Part shown: piece after piece, positions 12,061-22,932 of the stretch
Position numbering within the stretch: position 1 is the first letter of the stretch
How the letters are laid out: each line of letters begins with the position of its first letter
Assembly (NCBI GenBank): GCA_028023455.1
Contig: JAQFVV010006200.1
Coordinates: forward strand, 7,659,506-7,723,505
Reading direction: 5' to 3'
DNA: 64,000 bases
Origin: Epiperipatus broadwayi
Lineage: Eukaryota; Onychophora; Udeonychophora; Euonychophora; Peripatidae
Notes under the pieces: generated by a model
Databases searched by the model: none
What the model saw: the letters and a program-made list of their open reading frames with translations, nothing else
Told to the model about the DNA's origin: nothing
Made by a program: the position numbers and the translations under genes

Positions 12061-12321
12061 ATGGTCTTTGTATATTTATGAATATATTATGAACAGAGTT
12101 TTTATATCATTCTGACACAAAGTATATGAATGATTAGTAGCTTTATTATATTTTCTGAATCAACATATAATCTGTATATGTTTCTCTATTGCCTGGAACT
12201 TTCCATGTTTACAATCTTCTTGATTGACTTCTACAAGGTAATTTTCTCTTTTATTTCATTTTTTAATACCAAAATTTCCAACATTTTTTACTTTCTTGCT
12301 TTTCCCCACATCAATATTCTG

Positions 12322-12419
12322 ATCACTTAAATATATATATATATATCTGCATTATTATCTATATCATATTATCACTTAAATATATATATATATATCTGCA
12401 TTATTATCTACTCATATTA
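12322..12419. repeat. 49-bp tandem duplication with (AT)n
   Basis: ATCACTTAAATATATATATA followed by TCTGCATTATTATCTA occurs twice, starting at 12322 and 12371. It is a simple tandem duplication. Confidence 0.85.
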
Positions 12420-13293
12420 TCTCCATGCTATCATAGTATTCATCTATTTCTATATCACCATGACTGGTAGTTTGCATGTAAGCTTATATGAATATTAAAT
12501 TCTTAGGATTTGCAGTTATCCTCATTATTAAAAGTTTACACAACACAATCTTTCTATTTACCTTTGCCACACTATTCACAATGTTTTTCTAACAGCAATT
12601 AATACATACATTTACTCTATCATCATAAACGTAAGTAAATTAACATTCCCATTATTAACTTTTTGAAATCTTTCCCATCGAAAATTCACTTAATTCCATA
12701 TCATCAATATTGTTTATTTCATTTCTCCTTTTAACTTTTCCAATTCCCCATCACTTCTCACTAATATTTCACTCTAGGTATCAATTCTCAATGACACTTT
12801 CTTCAATACATTACCTTTATCATGATTTTGAAGATTTATGATATGAGTATCATGATCGGGCATGATGACACCAATCTTAACTAATCTTATATTCATTCTT
12901 ATAAGGAATAAACAAAAGAATTATGCCATTGTTGTTTTTGCTCACCAGTAACCTTCATTTCAAGCTTAATGTTGTAGCAGTTTTTCTTATGATTATTCAT
13001 GTAGTACTTTTCTATTTGCCACTGCCATCTATAGTAACTGATTTATAAGATGGCTATTGCTAACCTAGAACCCAATGAGATATTGCTTATTTAATGGTGA
13101 TCAACTCACCATTACACATTCATCATGTCATAGTCTTTTTTTACCACTTCCTGATAGTGAATGCGATATCATTTTCAGAAATTGTTTATTTGCATTTTCT
13201 TTGCATATTTGCAGCTAACTTTTATATCTGAAAGCCATTCCCTTATCCACAACCCGGAGATGTAAATAACCCAAAGTTCTACAGCAGACCCAT
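12420..13293. other. AT-rich DNA without recognised genes
   Basis: Nothing recognisable. The last ~40 bp (from 13256) recur at about 13817, flanking the hairpin element between them. Confidence 0.55.
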
Positions 13294-13306
13294 CATTTGT
13301 AATATT

Positions 13307-13768
13307 CACATAATCACCATTTCTTATGCTTTCTCATAATTGTTATTAAACAAACAAAACTCTCCATCCAATCCTGCCTAATAGGATAGTGGTGGCTATG
13401 GTTATTAAAGAACCAAAAATACCAAAATGTATGGGTACTGAACTGAGTTCAGACCTATATGATTATATAAGCTAATGAACTTAGATTGAAAATATTACAG
13501 TGTTTTCAATTTTGTTCTCATAGTTTTGTAGCTAAGTAGAGAAAAAGGTAACTGCTGGAGGGTTGCATTAGATCCTAAGATCTAGGTGCAATGCTCTCAA
13601 ATCCAAGACTCCTCACTCATGAAGGCCATAAGCCAAAAACTAGTCTGGGGATATTGGATGAGTAGGCACTAGATAAGAATTTTATGCATAAGTCTTCTTG
13701 TATTCATTGATTACTCTGATTTGCACTGAGTGGCACTACTGCATGGAGAGTTTTGCCGATTTTAATAA
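13307..13768 (+). mobile_element. Hammerhead-associated hairpin retroelement, copy A
   Basis: Flanked by CATTTGTAATATT (13294-13306) and CATTTGTAATACT (13769-13781), a 13-bp target duplication with one difference. It starts with the family tail (CACATAATCACCATTTCTTA), then a degraded left arm (CAAAACTCTCCATCCA), about 150 bp of sequence absent from other copies, the core (GCTGGAGGGTTGC..., 13553 on) with a mutated hammerhead at 13611-13650, and the right arm ending GCATGGAGAGTTTTG. Tail upstream of a sense hammerhead is the majority orientation in this window. The hammerhead core has two damaging changes, so this copy is an old insertion. Confidence 0.75.
13611..13650 (+). ncRNA. Hammerhead ribozyme motif, mutated (copy A)
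   Basis: Core order is as in copy C, but CTGATGA reads CTCATGA (13616-13622) and GAAAC reads AAAAC (13636-13640). GTC (13643-13645), helix I (CCTCA 13611-13615 with TGGGG 13646-13650) and helix II (GGC/GCC around CATAA) are kept. G5 and G12 of the catalytic core are lost, so cleavage is not expected. Confidence 0.65.
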
Positions 13769-13915
13769 CATTTGTAATACTGTTCACCCTTTTTAATATT
13801 CTTAACATTAGTATTTTGGAGATGTAAATCACTCAAAATCCTACAGCATCCCCATCATTTGTAATATTATTCATCTTTTTAATATTCTTAACAGTAGTGT
13901 TTGCCTATCTGTATA
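13769..13915. repeat. Local tandem duplication beside copy A
   Basis: TTGTAATACTGTTCACC...TTTTTAATATTCTTAACA (from 13772) is followed about 90 bp later by a similar TTGTAATATTATTCATC...TTTTTAATATTCTTAACA (from 13859). The segment GGAGATGTAAATCACTC at 13818 repeats the sequence left of copy A at 13256, so the insertion lies within a local duplication. Confidence 0.65.
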
Positions 13916-14480
13916 GAAACCATTCTATGTATATTTTGTTTTAATCACTTAGTAAAGCAATTATTCTTTATTGAAGATTGTACAGCAATAACCATTTGGA
14001 TATATAGTCTTTATATATCCAAAGCATCTTCTTTTCCAAATTTTTTTCACACCTAACATTGGTAAAAGATTTCTACTTTTTTAGTTGATTGTGGATTAAA
14101 AAAATGAAGCAAGTTCTTAGTTTTGGGAATGAAAGGCTTTGAACAAAAAAGATATGCTTTAGCATTGCAGCAATGGAAACGTTTCATTTAGGCACATGGG
14201 ATTAGAAATAGCCCCTTACCTATAGTTTTTTAATAAAATAAATAGTTTCAAAACTAAATCATATAACTTTTGTAATTTATATTTTCATAGTTGAAATCCA
14301 TCCAGTACTTAAAATGGACTTTTAAAAATAGTATAGTTTTTAAAGTCTTATTCATGCATTTTTTATTATGGAAAATTATTAATTAATTTTATAATTAGAA
14401 AATATAACTGAGTAACTGCACAAAATTATTTTATAATAGTTAGTAAATAAAAACCAAAATATTTTAAAATAATAAAAATA
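13916..14480. other. AT-rich DNA without recognised genes
   Basis: Nothing supported. Confidence 0.55.
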
Positions 14481-14490
14481 TTCTTTCTTT

Positions 14491-14593
14491 TTTTTTTTTT
14501 TTAAGTATCATAGCATCGGCCGGGACGCGAACCCGCAACCTGGGAAACTGCCTGCAAGTCAGTCGCGCTGACTCTCGGCCACCAATGCAAGAC
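14491..14593 (-). mobile_element. Short tRNA-derived SINE, copy 3
   Basis: Minus-strand copy beginning GTCTTGCATTGGTGGCCGAG and ending CTTAAA plus A-run, with B-box GGTTCGCGTCCCGG. TTCTTTCTTTTTTTTT lies on both sides (14481 onward and 14594-14609), an apparent target duplication, although its low complexity blurs the exact edge. It shares the GTCTTGC start and GGGTTGCGGGTTCGCG text with copy 1, so those two form a subfamily. Confidence 0.8.
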
Positions 14594-14852
14594 TTCTTTC
14601 TTTTTTTTTATGCTAGCATGAAAAGAATTATACATTTTAAAATAATTTGGTTTAAAATTTAGTTTCAAAAGGCTTTATTGAACTATAAGTTTACAAAACA
14701 GTACTTAATACCACAAACATAGGATAGAGTAGTATAAATTAATATTTATAGAATATATTTAAATAAGTCAAAACAACTAAAAGAATTGTATTATGTTACT
14801 GGAGAATATCTCTTTTATGCATTTCATATTTTATTATTATTACTAATTAATT

Positions 14853-15140
14853 GTAATTATAGGGGATTAGATGCTCACTTCAGCTATCCAATTTATCGCA
14901 TACAAGTGATATATATAACCACATACATGTGAAAAAAGATAAATGATCTCCAATATACATATTTCATTCTGGACCAGCACTCATCAGTTGGCCCATATCA
15001 TCCAACTGATGAGTGCTGATTCAGCACAAAATACGTATATTGGAGATCATTTATCTTTTTCACATGTATATCAGTTACATGAAATAGAGTGGATAGCTAA
15101 AGGGAGATTCAAAGTCTGTGTTCAAATCCCCTATAATTAC
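14853..15140. mobile_element. Long-hairpin (foldback) element, copy 1
   Basis: Terminal inverted repeats GTAATTATAGGGGATT (14853-14868) and its complement (15125-15140) enclose a nearly palindromic interior. TCCAATATACATATTTCATT...CCAGCACTCATCAGTTGG (left) is mirrored at 15001-15055 around a ~10-nt centre near 14995. The right half contains GTGTTCAAATCCCC, which resembles a pol III B-box. Related hairpins occur at 36.4, 38.2, 38.5 and 52.8 kb. It has no coding capacity. It could be a MITE or a self-complementary retroposon; no clean target duplication was found. Confidence 0.7.
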
Positions 15141-17479
15141 ATCTAAACTCCAAGTATATAAATTATACTTGTATTCAAATATCACTAATTAATTGATAAA
15201 ATTATTAATATATTTAAATATACTTATTCAACAGTGTCTCTTGTTATTCAAAACGTTAGCACCAGACAGTAATGGAATTTGATATGATTATGGATTATAC
15301 ATAATTTTCTTTAGAATTATATGGATTAACCAAAATATTATAATGATTTTGTAGCATATTTTAACATTGAACATAACCCTTCTATTTTTTATTTCATTAC
15401 AAACAATAATTCAAAAGGCATAATAATGATTTGGGTCTCATTACTAGAATCGTAAAAAAGCTGTCCAACTTAAGGCTCAAAATTTTACAAAAAGGAGCTG
15501 AATCTACTTTTTATGATAAAAAATATAGAAAAAATTAATTTAATAATAAAATATGTACCAAGAGTAAAAAGTAACTTTGTTAATGAATGATAGATAACTG
15601 ATTGATAGACATAAAAATTGTGATAATTGATAGAATATAAACAGAGTACCAATAAGTGGTTAAAGAGAGAAGATAAAGAAACAAGATTCCTGGATATTGT
15701 AGAAAAGTTTCTACTGCTAACGTTGTTTGATCATATCTTTTTAGTGATGGGATAACAAATTTTCCCATCAGTTTAAGAATGTAATGCTAGCATGTAATTC
15801 CATAAAATGTTTCTATTTTAGACATTACACCAACCCATTCTTATGGTTATATCATTTTCTAAATCTCAAAGTAAATAGGCCTATCTTTCAATGGATTTCC
15901 AACTTTCACACATGTATATAATGGTTAACTTTCAATGGCTCCTGGATTTTGTATATATGTGTCCTCTAAATCTCAAAAAAAAAAAAAAAACTAAACTTTT
16001 GATGTATACACAACTTTCTTATATTTTATCAAAATGAGCTTCTAAACTCAGTTAGTACTTAAAATCAGAAATAGAATTCCAGAGATTTTATACTACTTAT
16101 TCATATTTTGGATTTAGAAAGCCTATATTGCTCAAATTGTGAATTTTATTGATTGGTGGACTTACACATCTCAAGATTGCAAAAGACTATTTATTTTTCT
16201 TAATTGTTAGAATACTAGTAGTCAGATCTCGGAAAAAAGAATGGAATGCTTGTTTGATAGCTGAATTTTTTTATTTATATATAAGCATATGTTAATGTAT
16301 ATAAAATTGAAAAGAATATAAACTACTTTATTACAAGCTATGAATAAACAGCCTTTTTTATGTTTCCATAATGATTCAAATCACATTTGCACTATTAATA
16401 AGCTCTTGTTTGTTAACATTGTTATAAATTTGGAATTGATTTAATATAATACCCAGAATTCATGAATATGATTCATGACATCAAAAATGCATTGTTAAAA
16501 TAATATCTGTAATTAAATAAGTAAATTGTACTTTCTCTAAGAATATATATTTAATAATAATAAAGGATTAGTTTGATTATTTCATATCCATACATATACA
16601 TATTATTAATGTTTAGATATGTATTTCTTTTTTATTCTTCACCCAATGTAAAAAGTTAATGAGACAAAATGTCTCATGTCCATAAGGTGGAAGTGTAATC
16701 TTGATAGTGTGCGCATGTGCAAACATGTTTACCTTATATAAATAAAAAGAAAAAATATGCATACAAAATTTATTTACATAAATATTAAAACAAAGTCTAT
16801 AATGACTAAAATAGTAATTATGTAGATAATAATATTCACAATATTTTAAAATACATTATTTAAAATTAAATAAACATTTCTTTGATAGACTTTTTTATGT
16901 ACTTTTGATTCTGACAAATATACATCTTAATTATTAATGTTGCTAGGAAAGAAAAAAAATAAAAGGTGTTGCTTTATTGTACATATAGATAATAAAAATT
17001 AATTTAAATTGTATACGAATATATACAACATAATAACTTTATGCATTTAGTTGAAGATACAATTTTTATAATAAAATCTGATTATATAATAATAAAGATA
17101 AAATGTTGTATATTCTATAAAGCTAATATACCATAAAGAATAGTAAAGTTAAGATATAAAACAATGTAAATAAAAATAAATATAAAGAATTTAGGCATTT
17201 TTAAAAATATTAATTTTAAATTTATTCATAAATTGTAAATTTTGATTTGTAAATTTTAAAATAAGACTTTTTATATTAACTTCAAATTATTCTGCATAAA
17301 ATTTTGAATAAAATGTTATGTTATATAACTTATTGATTACATTTTTGCTTCTTTTATAAAAATCAGAATATTACATTATTTAATTTTTAATTCAAAATAT
17401 AAAGTTATTTTTTCTAAAAAAAAAAAAAATGAATATTAGATTTTGAAATAATTTGCTTTCAAATATTTATGTAATAGCA
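15141..17479. other. AT-rich DNA without recognised genes
   Basis: More than 2.3 kb of AT-rich sequence with A- and T-runs (for example 15977-15992). The minus-strand frame 15580-15768 is unrecognisable. Nothing supported. Confidence 0.55.
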
Positions 17480-17488
17480 ACACTGATA

Positions 17489-17652
17489 TATTACACAGAG
17501 GCAAAACTCTCCATACAGTAGTGCCATTCAGTGTAGAAGAATTGATTAGTCTTGCTTGCACTAAGTGGCGCTACTGTATAAAGAGTTTTGTCTCTATATA
17601 CACACCTTGTGTAAGCATAAAGAATGGTGATCATGTGATGTTCAGTGGTTTG
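17489..17652 (+). mobile_element. Hammerhead-family hairpin element, core-deleted copy B
   Basis: ACACTGATA flanks it on both sides (17480-17488, 17653-17661). The left arm (GGCAAAACTCTCCATACAGT) and right arm (CGCTACTGTATAAAGAGTTT) remain, but the whole hammerhead core is missing and the arms are joined by only about 25 bp. The tail (GCATAAAGAATGGTGATCAT to GTTCAGTGGTTTG) is intact. The 9-bp duplication shows it arrived by transposition; whether the core was lost before or after insertion is unknown. Confidence 0.8.
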
Positions 17653-17661
17653 ACACTGATA

Positions 17662-18279
17662 CCTTATTAGTTGAAAGAATAAATATACATTAGTAATTGC
17701 ATTTGGGGATTTATACACACGTATATATGTATACACTCACATGCACAAACACACACTTATATATGCCAATATTTTTTTTAACTAATGATAAAATTATTTT
17801 TTATAATGTATCAAGGCAATTCATTTCAATATAATGAAGTCACTATTTATTATTATTAATATTATATTTAACCTGGAAGTACTTAACAATTCTTTCTAAA
17901 ATCCTATGTTTGAATTCATTATATTTATTTTTTCTCAATAAAATAAGATTTTTCTTTAAGAAAAATTAGTTTTTACAAAAAATTTCATTAAAAAAAACCC
18001 ATGGAAATTTCTTTTATCCCATCCAGTAATAATGACATCTGCGTTTGATCATATGAACCTTAATTGCAGTCTCATAAATAAATTTATGGTAGCTGAAGAC
18101 CAGTAAGCATATCTAAATAAAATGAATAAATAATAACAGCCCAATGCATATAGCTGTGATCAAACCTATACAATAAAATACAATTAAAATTTATACACAC
18201 ATTCTAAACCAACATTCACTGAATCAAAAATTTTATTTTAATAATACATTTGTATGTTGGACTGTCACAGATAAATTTT
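17662..18279. other. AT-rich DNA without recognised genes
   Basis: Nothing supported. Confidence 0.55.
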
Positions 18280-18289
18280 ATTCTACTTT

Positions 18290-18385
18290 TTTTTTTTTTC
18301 ATGTGTCATAGCATCGGCCGGGAAACGAACCCACTAACCCAGGACAACTACTTGTAAGGCAGCTGTGCTGACCTCTCAACTACCA
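18290..18385 (-). mobile_element. Short tRNA-derived SINE, copy 4
   Basis: Minus-strand copy with TGATGCTATGACACATG-type 3' end (seen as CATGTGTCATAGCATCGG), weakened B-box (GGTTCGTTTCCCGG) and A-box (TAGTTGAGAGG). Target duplication ATTCTACTTT at 18280-18289 and 18386-18395. Confidence 0.85.
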
Positions 18386-18395
18386 ATTCTACTTT

Positions 18396-20471
18396 ATAGA
18401 CTGATACTACAAACTTATATATTCAATATGGTTGCCAAAGATTAAAGTTAAAAAAAAATGTTATACCTTAGTTAACCCCTGATATTTTATAAATTATATC
18501 AGTCTGCAATAAACTAAAATATTTAATGATTTTATGATTTACTTGCCTATTCTCTCTGATGATGCCTAAATAAGTTTTTTAAAATATTCACTCAGAGGCT
18601 TTATTGATGTCATTTCTTTTAAATATATGTTATTCATCTATTTTCAAATTATTATTCTATATATATATTTAGTAGTATTAAATATATAATACTAAGAATA
18701 TGTAATTATAATTTAAGAGTTATTAATTCCGTCATATCAATGTCTGATTCAGTATCCATATAAAAACTGAAACTTGATAAAAAGGAAGTAGTTTTATCTT
18801 AATTAGTCAGAAGAGTATTATTTGCATGTTTATTAATCTTCTGCATTTGAACATTTATCTACTTAATCAAATGAAAATTTGAATTACTAGTTCAACATTT
18901 TGTTTTTAATGTTGAAATCTTTATTTAATATTATGAGTCAATAAATTGGTCTTGATTTTTTTACAAATTTAAGTTTACAAATGGAAAAATTTTTAAAAAT
19001 TATATTCGACTTTTCCAAATAAAATAAAAATATATATAAATGTGAAATATGTAACAGGAACAACAACTTTACTTTTATTGGTTCTTTGTCATAATGTTAT
19101 TGCAAAAAGACAACAAAATATTTGACAAATGAATTCCAATCTAGTAGACTATTATAAAGTCACAACAAATCTATAAAATACTTTATTAAGTTATCACAAA
19201 AATTTAGAACTATCACTATTTGACATTCTTGAAAACAATAATTGGAAAAAGTTTCTATCATTTTTATATATATATACTTTATTTTTTTAATTGATTTTAG
19301 TAATGTTTTCCAATCTTTTAATCAAGACTAAAAAATATTTAACTTAAAATGATCTACAATTAAAAATCAAATTTTTGTATATCATTCTTATTTAATAAAG
19401 AACTATATTTTTCAATGTATAAAGCTTCTATAACTATTCTTTCATTATTATTTTTTTTGTATCAATTTGAATTTTAAGAATTTATGCTTTTGTTATTATT
19501 ATATGTTTTTATACCAAACATTTTAACATTATTATGATGTCTGAATCATATGTAATTAACATTCTTTTAATTTCATAATCAATGCATTTTATTTCATAGA
19601 TATTTTTTCTAAATCATTTGCCTTATTATGGTTTAAGATAGTTGATATTCTTAAATTAAATCTGCAACTCTGTTTACCAAAAAAACACTTTTCAAAGTCA
19701 TCACAAAAAATATAACACTGTTCTCACTTCAGTTATCTGGACTGCCCTATGTGTCTAATTAAGTCATGATAATAATATACATTTTCCCCATTGAATTCAT
19801 GCATGCATAAAACTTAGTATGAATAAAATATAAATATATTTAATGTTTAAAAATATTTTAAGGTTATTTACATATTAAATACATATGTAATTTAATATTT
19901 TATGTTTATTATAATTATTAAAGTTTACCTTTACCATTCGGCTAATATTTACACTGTTTAATATGTAACACCTGAATTAATGACATTTATAATTTATTAA
20001 AATATATTATTTATATTTCTAATTCAATACCAAACAATGGTTTATTATAAAAGGAAAGTCACATTATTTCAATACTTAGTTTGTGATTATTATTTGTTTT
20101 TTTATTTATTTTATAAAATGTTAACTTATTTAATTTGAAGCTAGAATATAAGCTATTTTTGTTTATCTTATATTTTTAAATATTATTTTTATTCATTCTT
20201 TTATTGTTCATTTGTAAATTTATTAAGGATCAATTCCAGTGTTTCATTACTACTTTCTGTCTATGAGGTAGATAAAATTTATGGCTAGACTCTTCCCATC
20301 TTGGTAACACTTGTCCAATCACAGCTGTTGCTGATCTGCTTTTCATTTTTTGTGTATTTTTAATATCTCAGCTGAGAAAATTTTTATACTGATCTCTCCC
20401 TCTCTCTCTTATGATATTACAGTTTCACCCTAGAATGAATGACATATGTCTGCAATAAACCTTTCTTAAAA
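18396..20471. other. AT-rich DNA without recognised genes
   Basis: Two kilobases of AT-rich DNA without recognisable coding sequence or shared repeats. Confidence 0.55.
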
Positions 20472-20473
20472 TA

Positions 20474-22641
20474 CAGGTAGTCCCCTAGTTATAAACATTT
20501 AGCTCTTATGTAATCACTTTTGGACTTTAGATCTTTATCTATGAACATACTTTCATGTATAATTAGTGCTATTTACTGTAGAAAGAAATGGGTATTCAAA
20601 ATTGTACTGTATTTTAGTACTTTATTAATTAAAAAATTCCTTTTAGTAATTAACACTACAAATTTACAGTTTGATAGTAAAAAAAAAACTACTTACATAA
20701 CTTCATAATTGGATTTTTTTTTGTAAAGAAAGATAAACTCTGGAATTTAGAAAATAATTAAAAGTATATTTTAAAGAACAATAAGAAATTATATAAAATA
20801 CAGTACATTTTCACATTTCACTGACATTAATTAGACTTATTTTTAGCAATCCTCACAGACTATCTTGAATAGAATCACCTTGAGTAGAGCTTGTTTTTAA
20901 AAGTAGTTTGTGTATGATTACATTACATATTCACTGTATATATTTCTGTTTTGGTGATTTTAGTCATTCTTATTAATTAAAACATGAGTGAGAAACAAAA
21001 AACAGCACTGTTGATACAACCAAAAGGAAATCAAGGTCTCATAAACTCCAAACAGTCAAGACAAAAAATGAATATAATTAGATGTTCTGAAAATGGTGAA
21101 TCTTTTGCTTCAACTGCACATTTTTGTAATTTAAATCGATCAAAAATATATACAATTGTGAAAAACAAGAACAAAATTTAAAAATATGTTAAAAATTGTA
21201 GAAATATTTCTTCAAAAATTGCTTCAAAAAGACATGGCAGAGTAATGGATAAAATGGAGAAATCTTTGGCTTTATGGATTGAAGATCAACATCAAAAAGA
21301 CATCCCAGTGAGTTTATTAATTATTCAAGCTAAGGCTCTTAGTTTGCATGAAGATTGAAAAAAAAAGAATTAAAAGAAGACTGCTGTTGAATTTGTATCA
21401 AGCAATGGCTGGTTTCACAAATTTAAAATGAGATATTTTTTGCATAATATTAAATTTACTGGGGAAGATACCAGTGAATTTATTTCCACTTTCTCTATTA
21501 TCATTAAAGATGAAGCTTATTTTCCATGCCTAGTCTTCAATGTAGATGAGACAGGATTATTTTGGAAAAAGATGCCTGCAAAGGAAGAATCATTTGCACC
21601 TGGGCATAAGCCTTCTAAAAACATTAACATTGCTTCTTAGAGGTAATTTATAAAGCTGGTGATTTTAAATTAAAGCCAATGCTAATTTATCAAACAGAAA
21701 ACTAGAGGATTGAAAGGAAACTAAAGCCTGGGCTACTGCACAGCTTTTTCAAGATTGGTTCTCACATCATTTTGTGCCTTCTGTTAGGCAATATTATAGT
21801 GAGAATAATTTACTATTTAAAACACTATTTATCTTAGACAATTCTCCTGGACATCCAAAATCCCTACAAAATTTATATCCAGAAGTTAATGTTGTGTTTA
21901 TCCCTTCCAATACGCAAACAAAATACAACTATGGACCAAACTGTGATAGCTACTTTTAATTAATGATTCAAGCAATCAAGGTAATTGACAAGGAAGGTGG
22001 ACCTACATTAAGAGATTTTTGGAAAAGTTATAATATGGAATTCAATATTGGAGATGCATGGGCTGACATAAGAGAGTCAACAGTGAAAGATTGTTCGAAA
22101 AATATATATCCATGAATGATGAATGCTTTTATGGACATTGAAGAAACTCCTGAAGAAATCACAACTGAAATAGTCAATATAATATATGAATTAAATTTAG
22201 ATGTCACTGATGAAGATATTGATGAGTTAATGCAATCTCACTCAGAATGTATATCAAATGAAGACTGATTAAACTACAAGAGATGAATGAAATACAAAAT
22301 GAAGAAGAACCTGATAATGAACTTATTGTTAAGAGCTTGACAATCAAGAATATGAATGAAACCTTCATACATCTTAATAAATTTTTGACCATCATGGAAG
22401 AATGTGATATATCATGTAAAAAGGGCAACAGAAAGACACAGAATGTTACAGAATTCTTTATCAAGAGAAGAAAAAGAACACAATTCAATTAACTCTTGAT
22501 AAATTTGTAAATAAAACTCCAAATACTAATCAATAAAAAATAAATACTGTATTTTGAAAACCCTTTTTGATGTTTTTTTTACATACCTCTACTTTCAAAC
22601 AATTTCAACTTCCAATTAAGTTCATAACTGGGGACTGCCTG
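20474..22641 (+). mobile_element. Tigger (pogo superfamily) DNA transposon, complete ends
   Basis: Left end CAGGTAGTCCCCTAGTTATA at 20474 mirrors the right end, whose complement reads CAGGCAGTCCCCAGTTATGA, ending at 22641. TA dinucleotides flank both ends (20472-20473, 22642-22643), the target duplication expected for Tc1/mariner-pogo elements. At 2168 bp it has the length of an autonomous Tigger. The internal transposase is interrupted by stops and frameshifts, so it is a dead but structurally complete copy. Confidence 0.92.
20984..22491 (+). pseudogene. Tigger transposase (TIGD1-like), broken
   Basis: The N-terminal CENP-B-type helix-turn-helix is seen as MNIIRCSENGESFASTAHF then NLNRSKIYTIVKNKNKI (20984-21181). 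The second DNA-binding part follows (KRHGRVMDKMEKSLALWIED, SNGWFHKFKMRYF). The catalytic DDD triad is readable: FNVDETG (D at 21545), LFILDNSPGHP (D at 21837) and, after a frameshift, MDQTVIATF (D at 21934). The 32-residue D2-D3 spacing fits Tigger. The C-terminal acidic part (TPEEITTEIVNIIYELNLDV) runs to 22491. Several stops and at least two frameshifts make it nonfunctional. Confidence 0.9.
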
Positions 22642-22744
22642 TAATTTTTAAATGAAATAATTTCTATACTTTTGAATTTTAATGAGATGGATAAGAAATG
22701 TGCTTAATCTATATAATTTGCATATTTGAAAGAAATTTAATTTA

Positions 22745-22765
22745 CTCTCTCTCTCTCTCTCTCTC
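22745..22765. repeat. (CT)n microsatellite
   Basis: About ten CT units in a row. Confidence 0.95.
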
Positions 22766-22824
22766 ATACAAATTAATTAAGATTTGTGTTTTCTATTTTA
22801 TATTATAATTTGAGTACACACTTT

Positions 22825-22922
22825 ATACTTTTTTTATATGTCAAGGCATCAGCCGGGAAGTGAACCCTGGGACAACAGCTTAAAAAGCAGCTCTGCTAGC
22901 CACTAGGCCACCAACACTTGAC
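22825..22922 (-). mobile_element. Short tRNA-derived SINE, copy 5
   Basis: Minus-strand copy beginning GTGTTGGTGGCCTAGTGG, B-box region GGTTCACTTCCCGG, ending TGCCTTGACATAT plus A-run. TACACACTTT flanks it (22815-22824, 22923-22932). About 8 bp before the B-box are missing compared with the consensus. Confidence 0.8.
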
Positions 22923-22932
22923 TACACACTTT

